Origin: JAAYBY01 sp964465385
Lineage (GTDB): Bacteria; Bacillota; Clostridia; Saccharofermentanales; UBA5734
Direction of reading: 5' to 3'
NCBI GenBank assembly: GCA_964465385.1
Contig: CAYXIM010000035.1
Span: 1 to 17,697 of the forward strand
Length of the DNA stretch: 17,697 nt
Part shown: positions 6,842 through 13,762 of the stretch, piece by piece
Layout: every line of letters starts with the position of its first letter
How positions within the stretch are numbered: position 1 is the first letter of the stretch
Position numbers and translations under genes: made by a program
The notes under the pieces: model-generated
What the model saw: only the letters and a program-made list of their open reading frames with translations
What the model was told of the DNA's origin: nothing
Database searches by the model: none

Positions 6842-8209
6842 TCAGGCCAGGTTTTTTCGACCGATTGATTTGGTGAACCCAACGATCAACGCCGTGACCA
6901 GGGCACCAATCAGGATGGACAAAATGTAAAGCGGCACTTTGCCGACCACGCCGGGAATGGCGATGGCGAAAATGCCGCCGTGCGGTGCTGCCAGCGTACA
7001 GCCAAACAGCATGGACAAGGCGCCTGCAACACCTGAACCGATCATGGTTGCCGGTAAGACCCGGAGCGGATCAGCTGCCGCAAAGGGGATGGCACCTTCC
7101 GTGATAAAGCAGGCACCCAGAAGCCAGGCGGTTTTTCCAGCCTCGTGCTCTGCTGGTGTGAATTTCTTGCGGAACAAAATGGTTGCCAGGGCCAGGCCGA
7201 TCGCCGGGGTCATGCCCGCCGCCATGTTGGCCGCCATAGGTGCTGTGATGTTCTCAGCCAGCAAGCCAACCGAGAAGGTGTAGGCCACTTTGTCGAAAGG
7301 CCCTCCCATGTCAAAGGCGGTCATCAACCCCATGACAACACCAAGCAGGATGGCACTGAACGTGCTGAGGTTGTTGAGGGCATTGGTCAACACATCCATC
7401 AGGCCCGCAATGGGCGTGCCAATGACATAAATCATCAGAAGGCCAACCACGACAATGCTTAAGAAGGGGATAAACAAAACGGTGCTGATGCCCCGTAACC
7501 CTTGGGGCAGTTTGACTTTTTTGAGCAACAAAATAAAATAGCCGACTGCCAGGCCTGCGATAATGGCCCCCAGGAAACCGGCACCGATCACTTCATCGCA
7601 GATGAAGCCCAAAACCAGCCCGGGTGCTATGCCCGGCCGATCGGCGATCGAGTAGGCGATGAAGGCACAAAAGATGGGGAGCATGAAAGTCAGCGTCGCA
7701 CCGCCCAAAACACCTAAAATGCCTCCCAGAGACGTTTCAGCTGGTTCCAGTCCCCACAGGAAAGAGATGGCGATCAGCAGGCCGCCTGCGGCAACAATGG
7801 GAATCATGTAGGAAATACCGGTGAACAAGTGGCGCAGCACCCCACGGTTGGTGAAGGTTGTCGGCTCTTGTGCCTGGTCCTGCGCCTGCTCTTTGGCCTC
7901 TGGGGCAGCTTCAGCTTTCATGGCGTATGCCACAGCCTTTTTGGCTTCTTTGATGATCTTGTCCACGGGCCATTCAACAACCGTCTTGCCGGCAAAGCGG
8001 TCCAGATCGACTTTGACGGCTGACGCAATCAGCACCGCGTGAGCCTCTCGGATGTCCTCTTCTGTCAGCACGTTTTCGGCACCAATAGAACCCTGGGTTT
8101 CAACTTTGATGTCAACCCCCAGTTCTCCGGCGGCTTTTTCAAGGGCCTCTGCCGCCATGTAGGTATGGGCAATACCGGTCGGGCAGTTGGTAATCGCAAC
8201 GAGTTTCAT
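6842..8209 (-). CDS. Fructose-family PTS permease, EIIBC
   Basis: This is a 455-residue protein. Residues 1 to about 95 are a fructose-type EIIB domain with phosphorylated Cys9 in TNCPTGIAHT. An Ala/Glu/Gln-rich linker follows (about 96-118). Residues 120-455 are the membrane EIIC domain, with repeated hydrophobic segments and the family blocks DMGGPFDKVAY, ITEGAIPFAAADP and AAPHGGIFA. It imports a hexose-like sugar and phosphorylates it, usually at C1 in this family, with phosphate from EIIA. There is no EIIA domain here; that sits on the upstream repressor gene. The gap to that gene is 21 bases. The ribosome binding site AGAAAGGA is rather far from the ATG (11 bases). Family is secure; fructose itself is not proven, because no 1-phosphofructokinase gene accompanies it. 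Confidence 0.94.
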   Translation of the reverse strand: MKLVAITNCPTGIAHTYMAAEALEKAAGELGVDIKVETQGSIGAENVLTEEDIREAHAVLIASAVKVDLDRFAGKTVVEWPVDKIIKEAKKAVAYAMKAEAAPEAKEQAQDQAQEPTTFTNRGVLRHLFTGISYMIPIVAAGGLLIAISFLWGLEPAETSLGGILGVLGGATLTFMLPIFCAFIAYSIADRPGIAPGLVLGFICDEVIGAGFLGAIIAGLAVGYFILLLKKVKLPQGLRGISTVLFIPFLSIVVVGLLMIYVIGTPIAGLMDVLTNALNNLSTFSAILLGVVMGLMTAFDMGGPFDKVAYTFSVGLLAENITAPMAANMAAGMTPAIGLALATILFRKKFTPAEHEAGKTAWLLGACFITEGAIPFAAADPLRVLPATMIGSGVAGALSMLFGCTLAAPHGGIFAIAIPGVVGKVPLYILSILIGALVTALIVGFTKSIGRKNLA

Positions 8210-8230
8210 CCTTTTTTCATTCCTTTCTCT

Positions 8231-9460
8231 TTATGCGTTGAGTGCTTGAAGGACTTGTTCTGCTGTCTGGGCTTGCATGATCTTCTGTCGGACAGATTCA
8301 TGAACGAGTTTTCGTGAAATTTGTGCCAGCAGGCGCAAGTGCTGGTTTTGCGCTTCGATGGGCACGACAATCAGGAAAATCAAATGAGCTGTCGTCTCTT
8401 CTTCTCCGGTCCACCGCACACCTTGGTCACTTCTACCAAACGCGATGGCCGCTTTCTTGACACAGGCACATTTGGCGTGGGGGATGGCAATCCCCATGCC
8501 AATGCCGGTCGAAAACGCTGCTTCTCGTTCCATAACCGCTTGGAACAGGTCTTGTTTTTCGTCAATAACACCATGTTGATGCAACAAGGCAATCAGTTCA
8601 TGGATGGCGTCCTCTTTTTGTGTGGCTTTCACAGCCAGCTCAATCAGATCAGGTTTCATGATTTCACTGATATCCATGGCAGCTCCTTTCTGTTCTGGTT
8701 CAAATGTACTGGGGGTCAGCAAGGGAACAAAACGGGTCCGGTAAAACGAGGCCGTGTCTTCTGTCACCCCGTCATCTGTGATGAGGGCGTTGAAGACGGA
8801 GACGGACCCGACAACCGACAACGAGCGCTTTTGGAACTTGGTGTGGTCGGCAACCAGGTATTTTTCTTTGGATACCTCAATCATCAGCTGTTTGATGGCT
8901 GCTTCGCTGGCATGAGGCGTTGTAAATTCCATGTCAACGATGCCGTTGGCACCGATGAAGGCTTTGTCAGGCCGGACCGATCGAATAAGGGCCTGGGCAT
9001 GCGGCCCCACACAAGCTTGGGTGTGGCTTCTATAGTGGCCCCCTGTCAAAAGCAGGGTGGGGCGAAAAGGCATGTCCTCAGGTGGCAAGGTCATGGAATT
9101 GGTGATGAGGGTGACTTCTTTGTTGGCAAGCTGCCGGGCAATTTCATGTGTGGTTGTGCCAGAATCCAGCAAGACCGTCTCTCCCTCTGCGACCAGGCTG
9201 GCCGCAATCTGGGCGATGGCCTTTTTTTCAGCACCTTGTTTGCCTGCTGCATCCCCGTAAGCGCGTTCAAACAGGGCGCTGGTCAAGCTGACTGCACCGC
9301 CATGGGTGCGCTTGAGTAAACCTTGCTCTTCCAGCTCGCTGAGGTCACGCCTGACTGTGGCGGTGCTGATACCCAAGGTCTCCACCAGCTCTTGTGAACG
9401 AACGCTACCCGACTGGTTGAGCCAATCTAAAATAAATGCTTGTCGTTGTTCTGAGAACAC
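8231..9460 (-). CDS. DeoR-family repressor fused to a fructose-type PTS EIIA domain
   Basis: Two complete proteins share one frame (409 residues from this start). The first about 250 residues are a DeoR regulator: an HTH (SQELVETLGISTATVRRDLS), RTHGGAV, and the full sugar-phosphate sensor domain with DSGTTTHE and FIGANGI, ending near LITDDGVTED. The last 148 residues are an EIIA(Fru) domain with the phosphorylated His in GIAIPHAK. I choose the GTG at 9460 because AGGGG lies six bases before it; a TTG at 9466 has the same site with no spacing. Inside the gene, AAAGGAG then five bases then ATG (8677) marks the start of EIIA, so a separate EIIA may also be made. It is the first gene of the operon and probably represses it. 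EIIA phosphorylation could modulate DNA binding (inference). A sequencing error hiding a stop between the halves must be excluded. Confidence 0.92.
   Translation of the reverse strand: MFSEQRQAFILDWLNQSGSVRSQELVETLGISTATVRRDLSELEEQGLLKRTHGGAVSLTSALFERAYGDAAGKQGAEKKAIAQIAASLVAEGETVLLDSGTTTHEIARQLANKEVTLITNSMTLPPEDMPFRPTLLLTGGHYRSHTQACVGPHAQALIRSVRPDKAFIGANGIVDMEFTTPHASEAAIKQLMIEVSKEKYLVADHTKFQKRSLSVVGSVSVFNALITDDGVTEDTASFYRTRFVPLLTPSTFEPEQKGAAMDISEIMKPDLIELAVKATQKEDAIHELIALLHQHGVIDEKQDLFQAVMEREAAFSTGIGMGIAIPHAKCACVKKAAIAFGRSDQGVRWTGEEETTAHLIFLIVVPIEAQNQHLRLLAQISRKLVHESVRQKIMQAQTAEQVLQALNA
8675..8690 (-). promoter_or_regulatory. Internal ribosome binding site and ATG at the EIIA boundary
   Basis: On the - strand GAAAGGAGCTGCCATG reads as a strong Shine-Dalgarno sequence with five bases to an in-frame ATG (8677-8675). 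Translation from here would give a 148-residue free EIIA, the normal size for a single EIIA(Fru) protein. The site lies exactly where the DeoR part ends, so it looks like a retained gene start rather than chance. Confidence 0.6.
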
Positions 9461-9477
9461 AGCCAACCCCTATGAGT

Positions 9478-9509
9478 GTTTGTGATTGAATGCTTGCGTT
9501 TGTAATTGA
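9478..9509. promoter_or_regulatory. Candidate DeoR operator: two direct repeats
   Basis: GTTTGTGATTGA (9478-9489) and GTTTGTAATTGA (9498-9509) match at 11 of 12 bases and begin 20 bases apart, about two helical turns. They lie just upstream of the repressor-EIIA gene and downstream of its likely -10 element, a position that would block transcription. DeoR regulators often bind direct repeats. The assignment to this operon's own DeoR protein is inferred. Confidence 0.6.
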
Positions 9510-9513
9510 TTTA

Positions 9514-9543
9514 AGGATAGCAAGGGTGGATCAAAGACGTCAA
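9514..9543 (-). promoter_or_regulatory. Likely main promoter of the PTS operon
   Basis: On the - strand TTGACG (9543-9538), an 18-base spacer and TATCCT (9519-9514) match the housekeeping consensus at 5/6 and 4/6. The predicted start of transcription is near 9507, inside the first operator repeat, about 47 bases before the GTG start of the repressor gene. Confidence 0.5.
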
Positions 9544-9587
9544 TGCCTGGCTGATAAGTTCGACAGATCGGAGACAAGAGCCGCTTT

Positions 9588-9615
9588 GTTTTGGTCAGTT
9601 TGATCGACCACAAAC
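9588..9615. repeat. Imperfect inverted repeat between the operon promoter and the DUF1294 gene
   Basis: GTTTTGGTC (9588-9596) pairs with GACCACAAAC (9606-9615) with one bulged base and a 9-base loop. It could be an operator for the rightward small gene or a secondary site for the operon repressor. No T tract follows, so it is not a terminator. Confidence 0.3.
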
Positions 9616-9638
9616 GTGCAAGCCAGTCCTTAAAGGCG

Positions 9639-9644
9639 TATACT
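9639..9644 (+). promoter_or_regulatory. Possible -10 element for the DUF1294 gene
   Basis: TATACT matches the -10 consensus at 5 of 6 bases, but no good -35 hexamer lies 16-18 bases upstream. With the GTG at 9659 it would give a leader of only about eight bases, so either the coding start is later or this element is not used. Confidence 0.25.
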
Positions 9645-9658
9645 CTGGATGAAAGCAG

Positions 9659-9958
9659 GTGGTTTGTATCAAACAGGTACCGTTACTGGTGTGTTGGTTT
9701 TTCTATGTGGCCTTGAACCTGGTCACCTTTCTCTTGTTCGTCATAGATAAAGCTAAAGCGATTCGCCACCAGCGCAGGATCCCGGGACGGCTTTTGTGGC
9801 TTATGATCGTTCTGGGTGGCTCTGGCGGCGCCTTACTTGGCATGATGCTGGCCCGCCATAAAACCAAAACCCTGTCTTTTGTGCTGTTGGTGCCTGCCCT
9901 GCTGCTGGTGCATGCAGCTTCGCTCTCGTTCCTGTTTCGCACACTCAAGGGTTTGTAA
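9659..9958 (+). CDS. DUF1294 family small membrane protein
   Basis: This is a protein of up to 99 residues. A first membrane segment (about 9-28) leads into the DUF1294 signature FVIDKAKAIRHQRRIPGRLL. A second hydrophobic stretch follows with GGSGGALLGMMLARHKTKT, then a third hydrophobic segment. The (Y/I)DKxxA...RRIPE-like and GGxxGALLGM...RHKT blocks are diagnostic. The family is found in many bacteria and has no established function. The start is uncertain: the GTG at 9659 has only a weak upstream GAAAGCAGG, and GTG at 9689 is an alternative that would remove ten residues. It is divergent from the PTS operon and followed by 116 bases in which I see only the ribosome binding site of the next gene. 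Confidence 0.85.
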   Translation: MVCIKQVPLLVCWFFYVALNLVTFLLFVIDKAKAIRHQRRIPGRLLWLMIVLGGSGGALLGMMLARHKTKTLSFVLLVPALLLVHAASLSFLFRTLKGL

Positions 9959-10074
9959 AAAGGCTTCGAGCGTGCCACACCCCCCTGCATCAAGCTGTTT
10001 TTTGAAGCGATGAAAGATCGTGGATCAGGAGCGGTCTATTGAAGTGAAGGCCAGCTTTCAGGAAAGGACCAGCC

Positions 10075-10656
10075 ATGCACGACCAGGAACTCATCGCTTT
10101 GTTTTGGGAGCGAAACCAGGACGCCATCCGGCAGACGGAAGACCGTTACGGTTCCTATTGCCAGGCGATCGCCATGCGCATCCTCAATAACCGCCAAGAC
10201 GCTGAAGAATGCGTGCAAGACACCTGGCTGCGCGCCTGGCAGGCCATGCCACCGCAAAAACCAGACCACCTGCGCGTTTGGCTGGGGACCATCACCAGGC
10301 GTCAGGCTTTGAAAAAACTTGAAGCCAGGCAGGCACTCAAAAGAGGCGGGGGCTTCAGGCCCCAGGCGTTGGACGAACTGGCTGCCTTCACCGGTCACGC
10401 GTCGTTGACCATGGCCTTGCTTCCAGACCCTCATGAGGCGCTGGTTGTATCTGAACTGGCTCGGGAAATCAGCACCTTTCTGCGACAACAACCCCCTCAG
10501 GCCCGAACCATCTTCATCGGCCGTTATGTCTATCTGGCCACATTGGACGAGATCGCAGCCAAAACCGGCCTTAAAAAGAGCGTCCTGTCGCTGCGGCTCC
10601 ACCGCATGCGTGAGGCCTTGCGAAACCACCTGATTGAAAGGGGCTATCAGCCATGA
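10075..10656 (+). CDS. ECF-type RNA polymerase sigma factor (sigma-70 family)
   Basis: This is a 193-residue protein with the two ECF domains. Region 2 covers about residues 10-80 (DRYGSYCQAIAMRIL, then DAEECVQDTWLRAW). Region 4 covers about 125-185 (PPQARTIFIGRYVYLATLDE, then the HTH AAKTGLKKSVLSLRLHRMRE). The ATG is preceded by AGGAAAGGA at good spacing. It overlaps the next gene by four bases (ATGA), the common arrangement of an ECF factor with its anti-sigma partner. ECF factors direct RNA polymerase to envelope or stress regulons when released. I saw no recognisable copy of an autoregulated ECF promoter upstream, so the regulon cannot be guessed from this window. Confidence 0.93.
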   Translation: MHDQELIALFWERNQDAIRQTEDRYGSYCQAIAMRILNNRQDAEECVQDTWLRAWQAMPPQKPDHLRVWLGTITRRQALKKLEARQALKRGGGFRPQALDELAAFTGHASLTMALLPDPHEALVVSELAREISTFLRQQPPQARTIFIGRYVYLATLDEIAAKTGLKKSVLSLRLHRMREALRNHLIERGYQP

Positions 10657-12221
10657 AACAAGCACACCTGATCGCAGCCCTGGGACAAATCGATCCCGAC
10701 TTGATTGAAGCCGCCGGCTTTTGGGACAAACCCCGCCAGCCAGCCTGGCGTCGGATCCTGGCCCTGGCAGCCAGCCTGGTTCTTTTGGCTGGTGGCAGCT
10801 GGCTGGCCTTGACCCGCCTGCCTTTTTTTCAAGGCGCCCAGGTGGGGGGTGTAAACGGGGTTCATTTCGAACACATTGACGGCAAAGACGTGCCATCCTT
10901 TATGTTTTACGATGGACCACTCTTGCCACTGACCCTGGTTGATGACCCGCAAGACCTCACCAGTGAACGCACCCTTACCTTTGCTTTTGACCCGTCCCCT
11001 GATACAGGTGTTCCCGCCAAGGCCAAGGTGACCGACCACTATCGGGTTAAAAACACCACCCCCAAAGACCAGACGGTCACGCTGGCCTATCCGGTGGCCA
11101 CCTCTTTGCAGGATTGGGTGGACCAGCCGGTGCACATATCCCTGGATGGGGCCACCCTTAAACCAGCGATCACACTTGGCCCTTACACCGGTTTTTTTGA
11201 AGGCGCCTGGGGTGACACAGCCGATGAAAACCGTCAACTGAACCTGCGCGCCATTGAAAACTGGCAGGGTTACCGGGCCCTGCTGGAAGAAACCCCGTAT
11301 CTGGAACAGGTTTTTTCGCCCCCCTCTTTCCCGGATCTGCCAGTGACTGTCTACTGGTTTGACCCCATCCTTTTGCCAGAGGACAGCACAGGTGCCAACC
11401 CCAGCCTGGCCGTTTCCTACCGAAAAGACGCACAAACCCGGGTTTTAGCCTACGGCTTTCACGGCATCAGTTGGGTCGATGATACAGAGGCAACCCAAGG
11501 GTTTTCTCTGCCAGATCCCCAGCGGGAAAGCCTGGCTTCATCCGGCTACTGCCTGATCGCTGTGGGCGGAAACTTATCCGACATCCGCTGGCAGGGCTAT
11601 GAAAACATGGGTTGGGACAAGGGCACCGAGCTGGATATCGATGCCCAACTGACTGTTGAAAAAAGTTCACTTAAAGCAATCACATATGCGCTTTACAAGG
11701 CATTTGATAACCAATTCAACAGCTACAACCAGTTGAAAACGCCGGCAGAGCAAAAAGAACAGCAGGTCTTCTTCGACCTGCGCTTCGACGCCTTTTATAC
11801 CTATTTGTTCAGCTACGGCCTCATGGCCGATCAACCGCTGGCGCGTTACGAAACCGGTTGGCTGGAAGAGCTTTTCGGGGAATCAGGCCGCGTGGACCGC
11901 ATCCTTTATCTGACGGTTCCAGCCACCGTTCCGGCCGGCGGCAGCATCGACCTGTCGCTTGTGCTTGAAAAAAACGGCAGCCACGATTTTTACCGACACA
12001 AGGGCTCCCTGCCCAACTGTTTAGGCTATGACCTGGCCACCCGCCTGGGCTCCAACTTGCCTGTCACAGACCTTCAAGCCTGCCTGCAAAGCAGCAACGG
12101 GCTAAAAATTACCCAGCAAAACATGGGTTTTGATCTGGACCAAGGCGTGGATTGTGTTCGCTTAGATCCCCAAGAACCGTACTACTACCTGCTGGTTGAA
12201 GGCATAACGCCCTCCCCCTGA
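10653..12221 (+). CDS. Probable membrane anti-sigma factor with large extracytoplasmic domain
   Basis: This is a 522-residue protein. The cytoplasmic N-terminus (about 1-30) carries ALGQIDPDLIEAAGFWD, a motif I associate with clostridial proteins encoded beside ECF sigma factors. One membrane segment follows (about 33-54), then about 460 residues that would lie outside the membrane. The outer part includes a beta-rich stretch (KVTDHYRVKNTTPKDQTVTL, residues 125-144). There is no HxxxCxxC zinc anti-sigma motif. Translation overlaps the sigma gene by ATGA, with AAAGGGG upstream of its ATG, so the two are coupled. The likely job is to hold the sigma factor at the membrane until a signal arrives. 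The anti-sigma role is inferred from position and layout; the signal is unknown. Confidence 0.75.
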   Translation: MKQAHLIAALGQIDPDLIEAAGFWDKPRQPAWRRILALAASLVLLAGGSWLALTRLPFFQGAQVGGVNGVHFEHIDGKDVPSFMFYDGPLLPLTLVDDPQDLTSERTLTFAFDPSPDTGVPAKAKVTDHYRVKNTTPKDQTVTLAYPVATSLQDWVDQPVHISLDGATLKPAITLGPYTGFFEGAWGDTADENRQLNLRAIENWQGYRALLEETPYLEQVFSPPSFPDLPVTVYWFDPILLPEDSTGANPSLAVSYRKDAQTRVLAYGFHGISWVDDTEATQGFSLPDPQRESLASSGYCLIAVGGNLSDIRWQGYENMGWDKGTELDIDAQLTVEKSSLKAITYALYKAFDNQFNSYNQLKTPAEQKEQQVFFDLRFDAFYTYLFSYGLMADQPLARYETGWLEELFGESGRVDRILYLTVPATVPAGGSIDLSLVLEKNGSHDFYRHKGSLPNCLGYDLATRLGSNLPVTDLQACLQSSNGLKITQQNMGFDLDQGVDCVRLDPQEPYYYLLVEGITPSP

Positions 12222-12249
12222 CTGTCAGCGCAGGGAGGTGTGTTTTTCA
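12211..12249 (+). terminator. Terminator-like nested hairpin over convergent stop codons
   Basis: CCTCCC (12211-12216) pairs with GGGAGG (12233-12238), enclosing a smaller dyad CTGAC-T-GTCAG (12218-12228). TGTGTTTTTC follows on the + strand. The stop codons of the anti-sigma-like gene (12219-12221) and of the leftward permease gene (12225-12227) both lie inside the hairpin. Only the rightward side has a T-rich tail. Confidence 0.5.
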
Positions 12250-13058
12250 ATCAACCGGCAGCTACCCCAGAACAAAAAAACCATGGCGACAAGACCAACC
12301 AGAAGGCCACCCAGGCCCAGCAGGTTGGGGCTTTGCGTCGGTTCTTTCAAAAGCACCCACATGCTTTGCCGGACCAGCCGCACCAGTGGTTGTCCAGCTT
12401 CAAACTGCACCGTTAAACCGATGGGGAGCAAAAGCATACCAATCAGGACCAGCACCTGAAGACCCAGGTTGACGGCCAGGTAGGCCAGGATGGGGCCAGC
12501 CAGGCCCAGCTTGTGAAAGCGAGACAAGCTTCCCAGCGTGATACTGAAGAAAAATTGGGACAGCTGGTAAAGCAGGGTGTAAAGCAAAAAGCCCATAAAC
12601 AGCAAGAGCAAGGACCTGACCTGATCCGGCGTCAAACCGGTCAAGGCCAGAAGCTCTTGCCAGAGCTGGCGAACCGTGGTGGCCTGCTGGCGGGCCAGGT
12701 GGCTGACAACCACCCCGAAAAGTAGTGCCGCCACCAAGTAGCTGGCTAAAAGCCAGCCGAAGGAAACCAGCACCTTGCTGGTCACCAGGGCCCTGGCCGG
12801 GACCGGCAAAGCATGGGTCAGGTAGCCTTCAGCACTGTACAGGCTTTTATAGTAGCGGCTGATGACCACCACATAGGTCACCAGAACCTGGCCGATAGCC
12901 AGTAAAATGAGGAAAATCAGCGACAAATTGCCCAGCCAGCCGATGTCCAGGTAGCCAGCCAGGCCATTGACCACAGCCATGGCCACCGCACCCAGCCAGA
13001 TCAGGGGAACCAGGCGACGGCTGGCCAGCCATTCGTGCTTGATCAGTTTGCCTATCAT
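12225..13058 (-). CDS. ABC-2-type transporter permease
   Basis: This is a 277-residue hydrophobic protein with about six membrane segments (roughly 17-38, 42-66, 95-118, 146-172, 182-212 and 244-265). Its N-terminus, KLIKHEWLASRRLVPL, is the amphipathic entry helix common in clostridial ABC-2 permeases. Its ATG overlaps the stop of the ATPase gene (ATGA), and GGGAGG lies seven bases before it, so the two are translationally coupled and form one transporter. No solute-binding protein is present, which fits an exporter. The substrate is unknown; related pairs handle antimicrobial peptides, lipids or unknown compounds. It ends three bases from the convergent anti-sigma-like gene. Confidence 0.85.
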   Translation of the reverse strand: MIGKLIKHEWLASRRLVPLIWLGAVAMAVVNGLAGYLDIGWLGNLSLIFLILLAIGQVLVTYVVVISRYYKSLYSAEGYLTHALPVPARALVTSKVLVSFGWLLASYLVAALLFGVVVSHLARQQATTVRQLWQELLALTGLTPDQVRSLLLLFMGFLLYTLLYQLSQFFFSITLGSLSRFHKLGLAGPILAYLAVNLGLQVLVLIGMLLLPIGLTVQFEAGQPLVRLVRQSMWVLLKEPTQSPNLLGLGGLLVGLVAMVFLFWGSCRLIEKHTSLR

Positions 13059-13747
13059 GCGAAGACCTCCCGGAACAAAGCATCGATGCTTTTGCCGTAT
13101 TGGCTGCGGATCTGGTCGGCTGTGCCCTGCAGGATCAGTTCACCAAAGCCCAGAAAGACCACCTCGTCAAAGAGATCTTCCACATCGTAAATCAAATGGG
13201 TTGCAAACAAGACCAGGGCTTCTTTGGGATAATAGGTCTTGATAGCCTCCAGGATGGCACTTCGGGAAGCCGGATCCACCCCGCCCATGGGTTCATCCAG
13301 CAGGTAAACCCGCGCCTGGCGGGCCAGGACCAGGGCCAGCTGCATTTTTTCCTGCATGCCCTTGGACATGGTTTTAATCTTTTGCCGGCCGTCCAGCCGG
13401 AAGACCTCAAGCAGCTCCTGGGCCTTGTGGCGGTCAAAGTCGGTGTAAAAATCCGCAAACAAGGCGCAGGCATCGACCGGCCGCATCCAGTCGCTTAAGA
13501 AAGGCCGTTCAGGTAAAAAAGACACGAAGGCCCGGCTGTCTATGCCTGGCGGCTGGCCAGCCAACAGAACCTGACCGCTGTAATCGGCGATCAGGCCGGC
13601 CAGAATTTTTAGCAGGGTGCTTTTGCCACAGCCATTGGGCCCCAGAAGACCCACGACGCGCCCGGCTTCAAAGCCAAGGGTCAGGTTCTGGAGCACCTGC
13701 TTGTTACCGTATTTTTTATTGAGATCCAACACATCAATCAAAGGCAT
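13055..13747 (-). CDS. ABC transporter ATP-binding protein
   Basis: This is a 230-residue ATPase of the ABC-2 export type. It has Walker A GPNGCGKST (36-44), a signature motif degraded to MSKGMQEK, Walker B VYLLDEPMGGVDP and the switch histidine in FATHLI. The SKGM form of the signature is usual in this exporter subfamily and does not mean it is inactive. GGGAGG lies just before the ATG. It begins 15 bases after the upstream unrecognised gene and overlaps the permease by four bases. It energises transport by hydrolysing ATP on the cytoplasmic face, presumably as a homodimer with two permease copies. Confidence 0.94.
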   Translation of the reverse strand: MPLIDVLDLNKKYGNKQVLQNLTLGFEAGRVVGLLGPNGCGKSTLLKILAGLIADYSGQVLLAGQPPGIDSRAFVSFLPERPFLSDWMRPVDACALFADFYTDFDRHKAQELLEVFRLDGRQKIKTMSKGMQEKMQLALVLARQARVYLLDEPMGGVDPASRSAILEAIKTYYPKEALVLFATHLIYDVEDLFDEVVFLGFGELILQGTADQIRSQYGKSIDALFREVFA

Positions 13748-13762
13748 AGCATCCTCCCACGG

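Noticed and set aside
8206..8220. Four-codon open frame (MKKG) overlapping the EIIBC start
   Set aside because: The ribosome binding site abuts its ATG with no spacing, and such a short frame is expected by chance; it is probably just the A-rich spacer of the EIIBC start.
8321..9319. 332-codon rightward open frame opposite the DeoR-EIIA gene
   Set aside because: It is a shadow of the real gene: no family resemblance, odd composition (Gly/Gln/His/Phe) and no ribosome binding site, while the opposite strand has two clear domains.
9959..10074. Terminator or small gene after the DUF1294 gene
   Set aside because: There is a short T run (near 9998-10003) but no stable stem before it, and no open frame with a ribosome binding site other than that of the sigma gene.
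10036..11435. Two long leftward open frames opposite the sigma and anti-sigma genes
   Set aside because: They lack domain similarity, overlap each other and cover the clearly coding ECF sigma region on the other strand.
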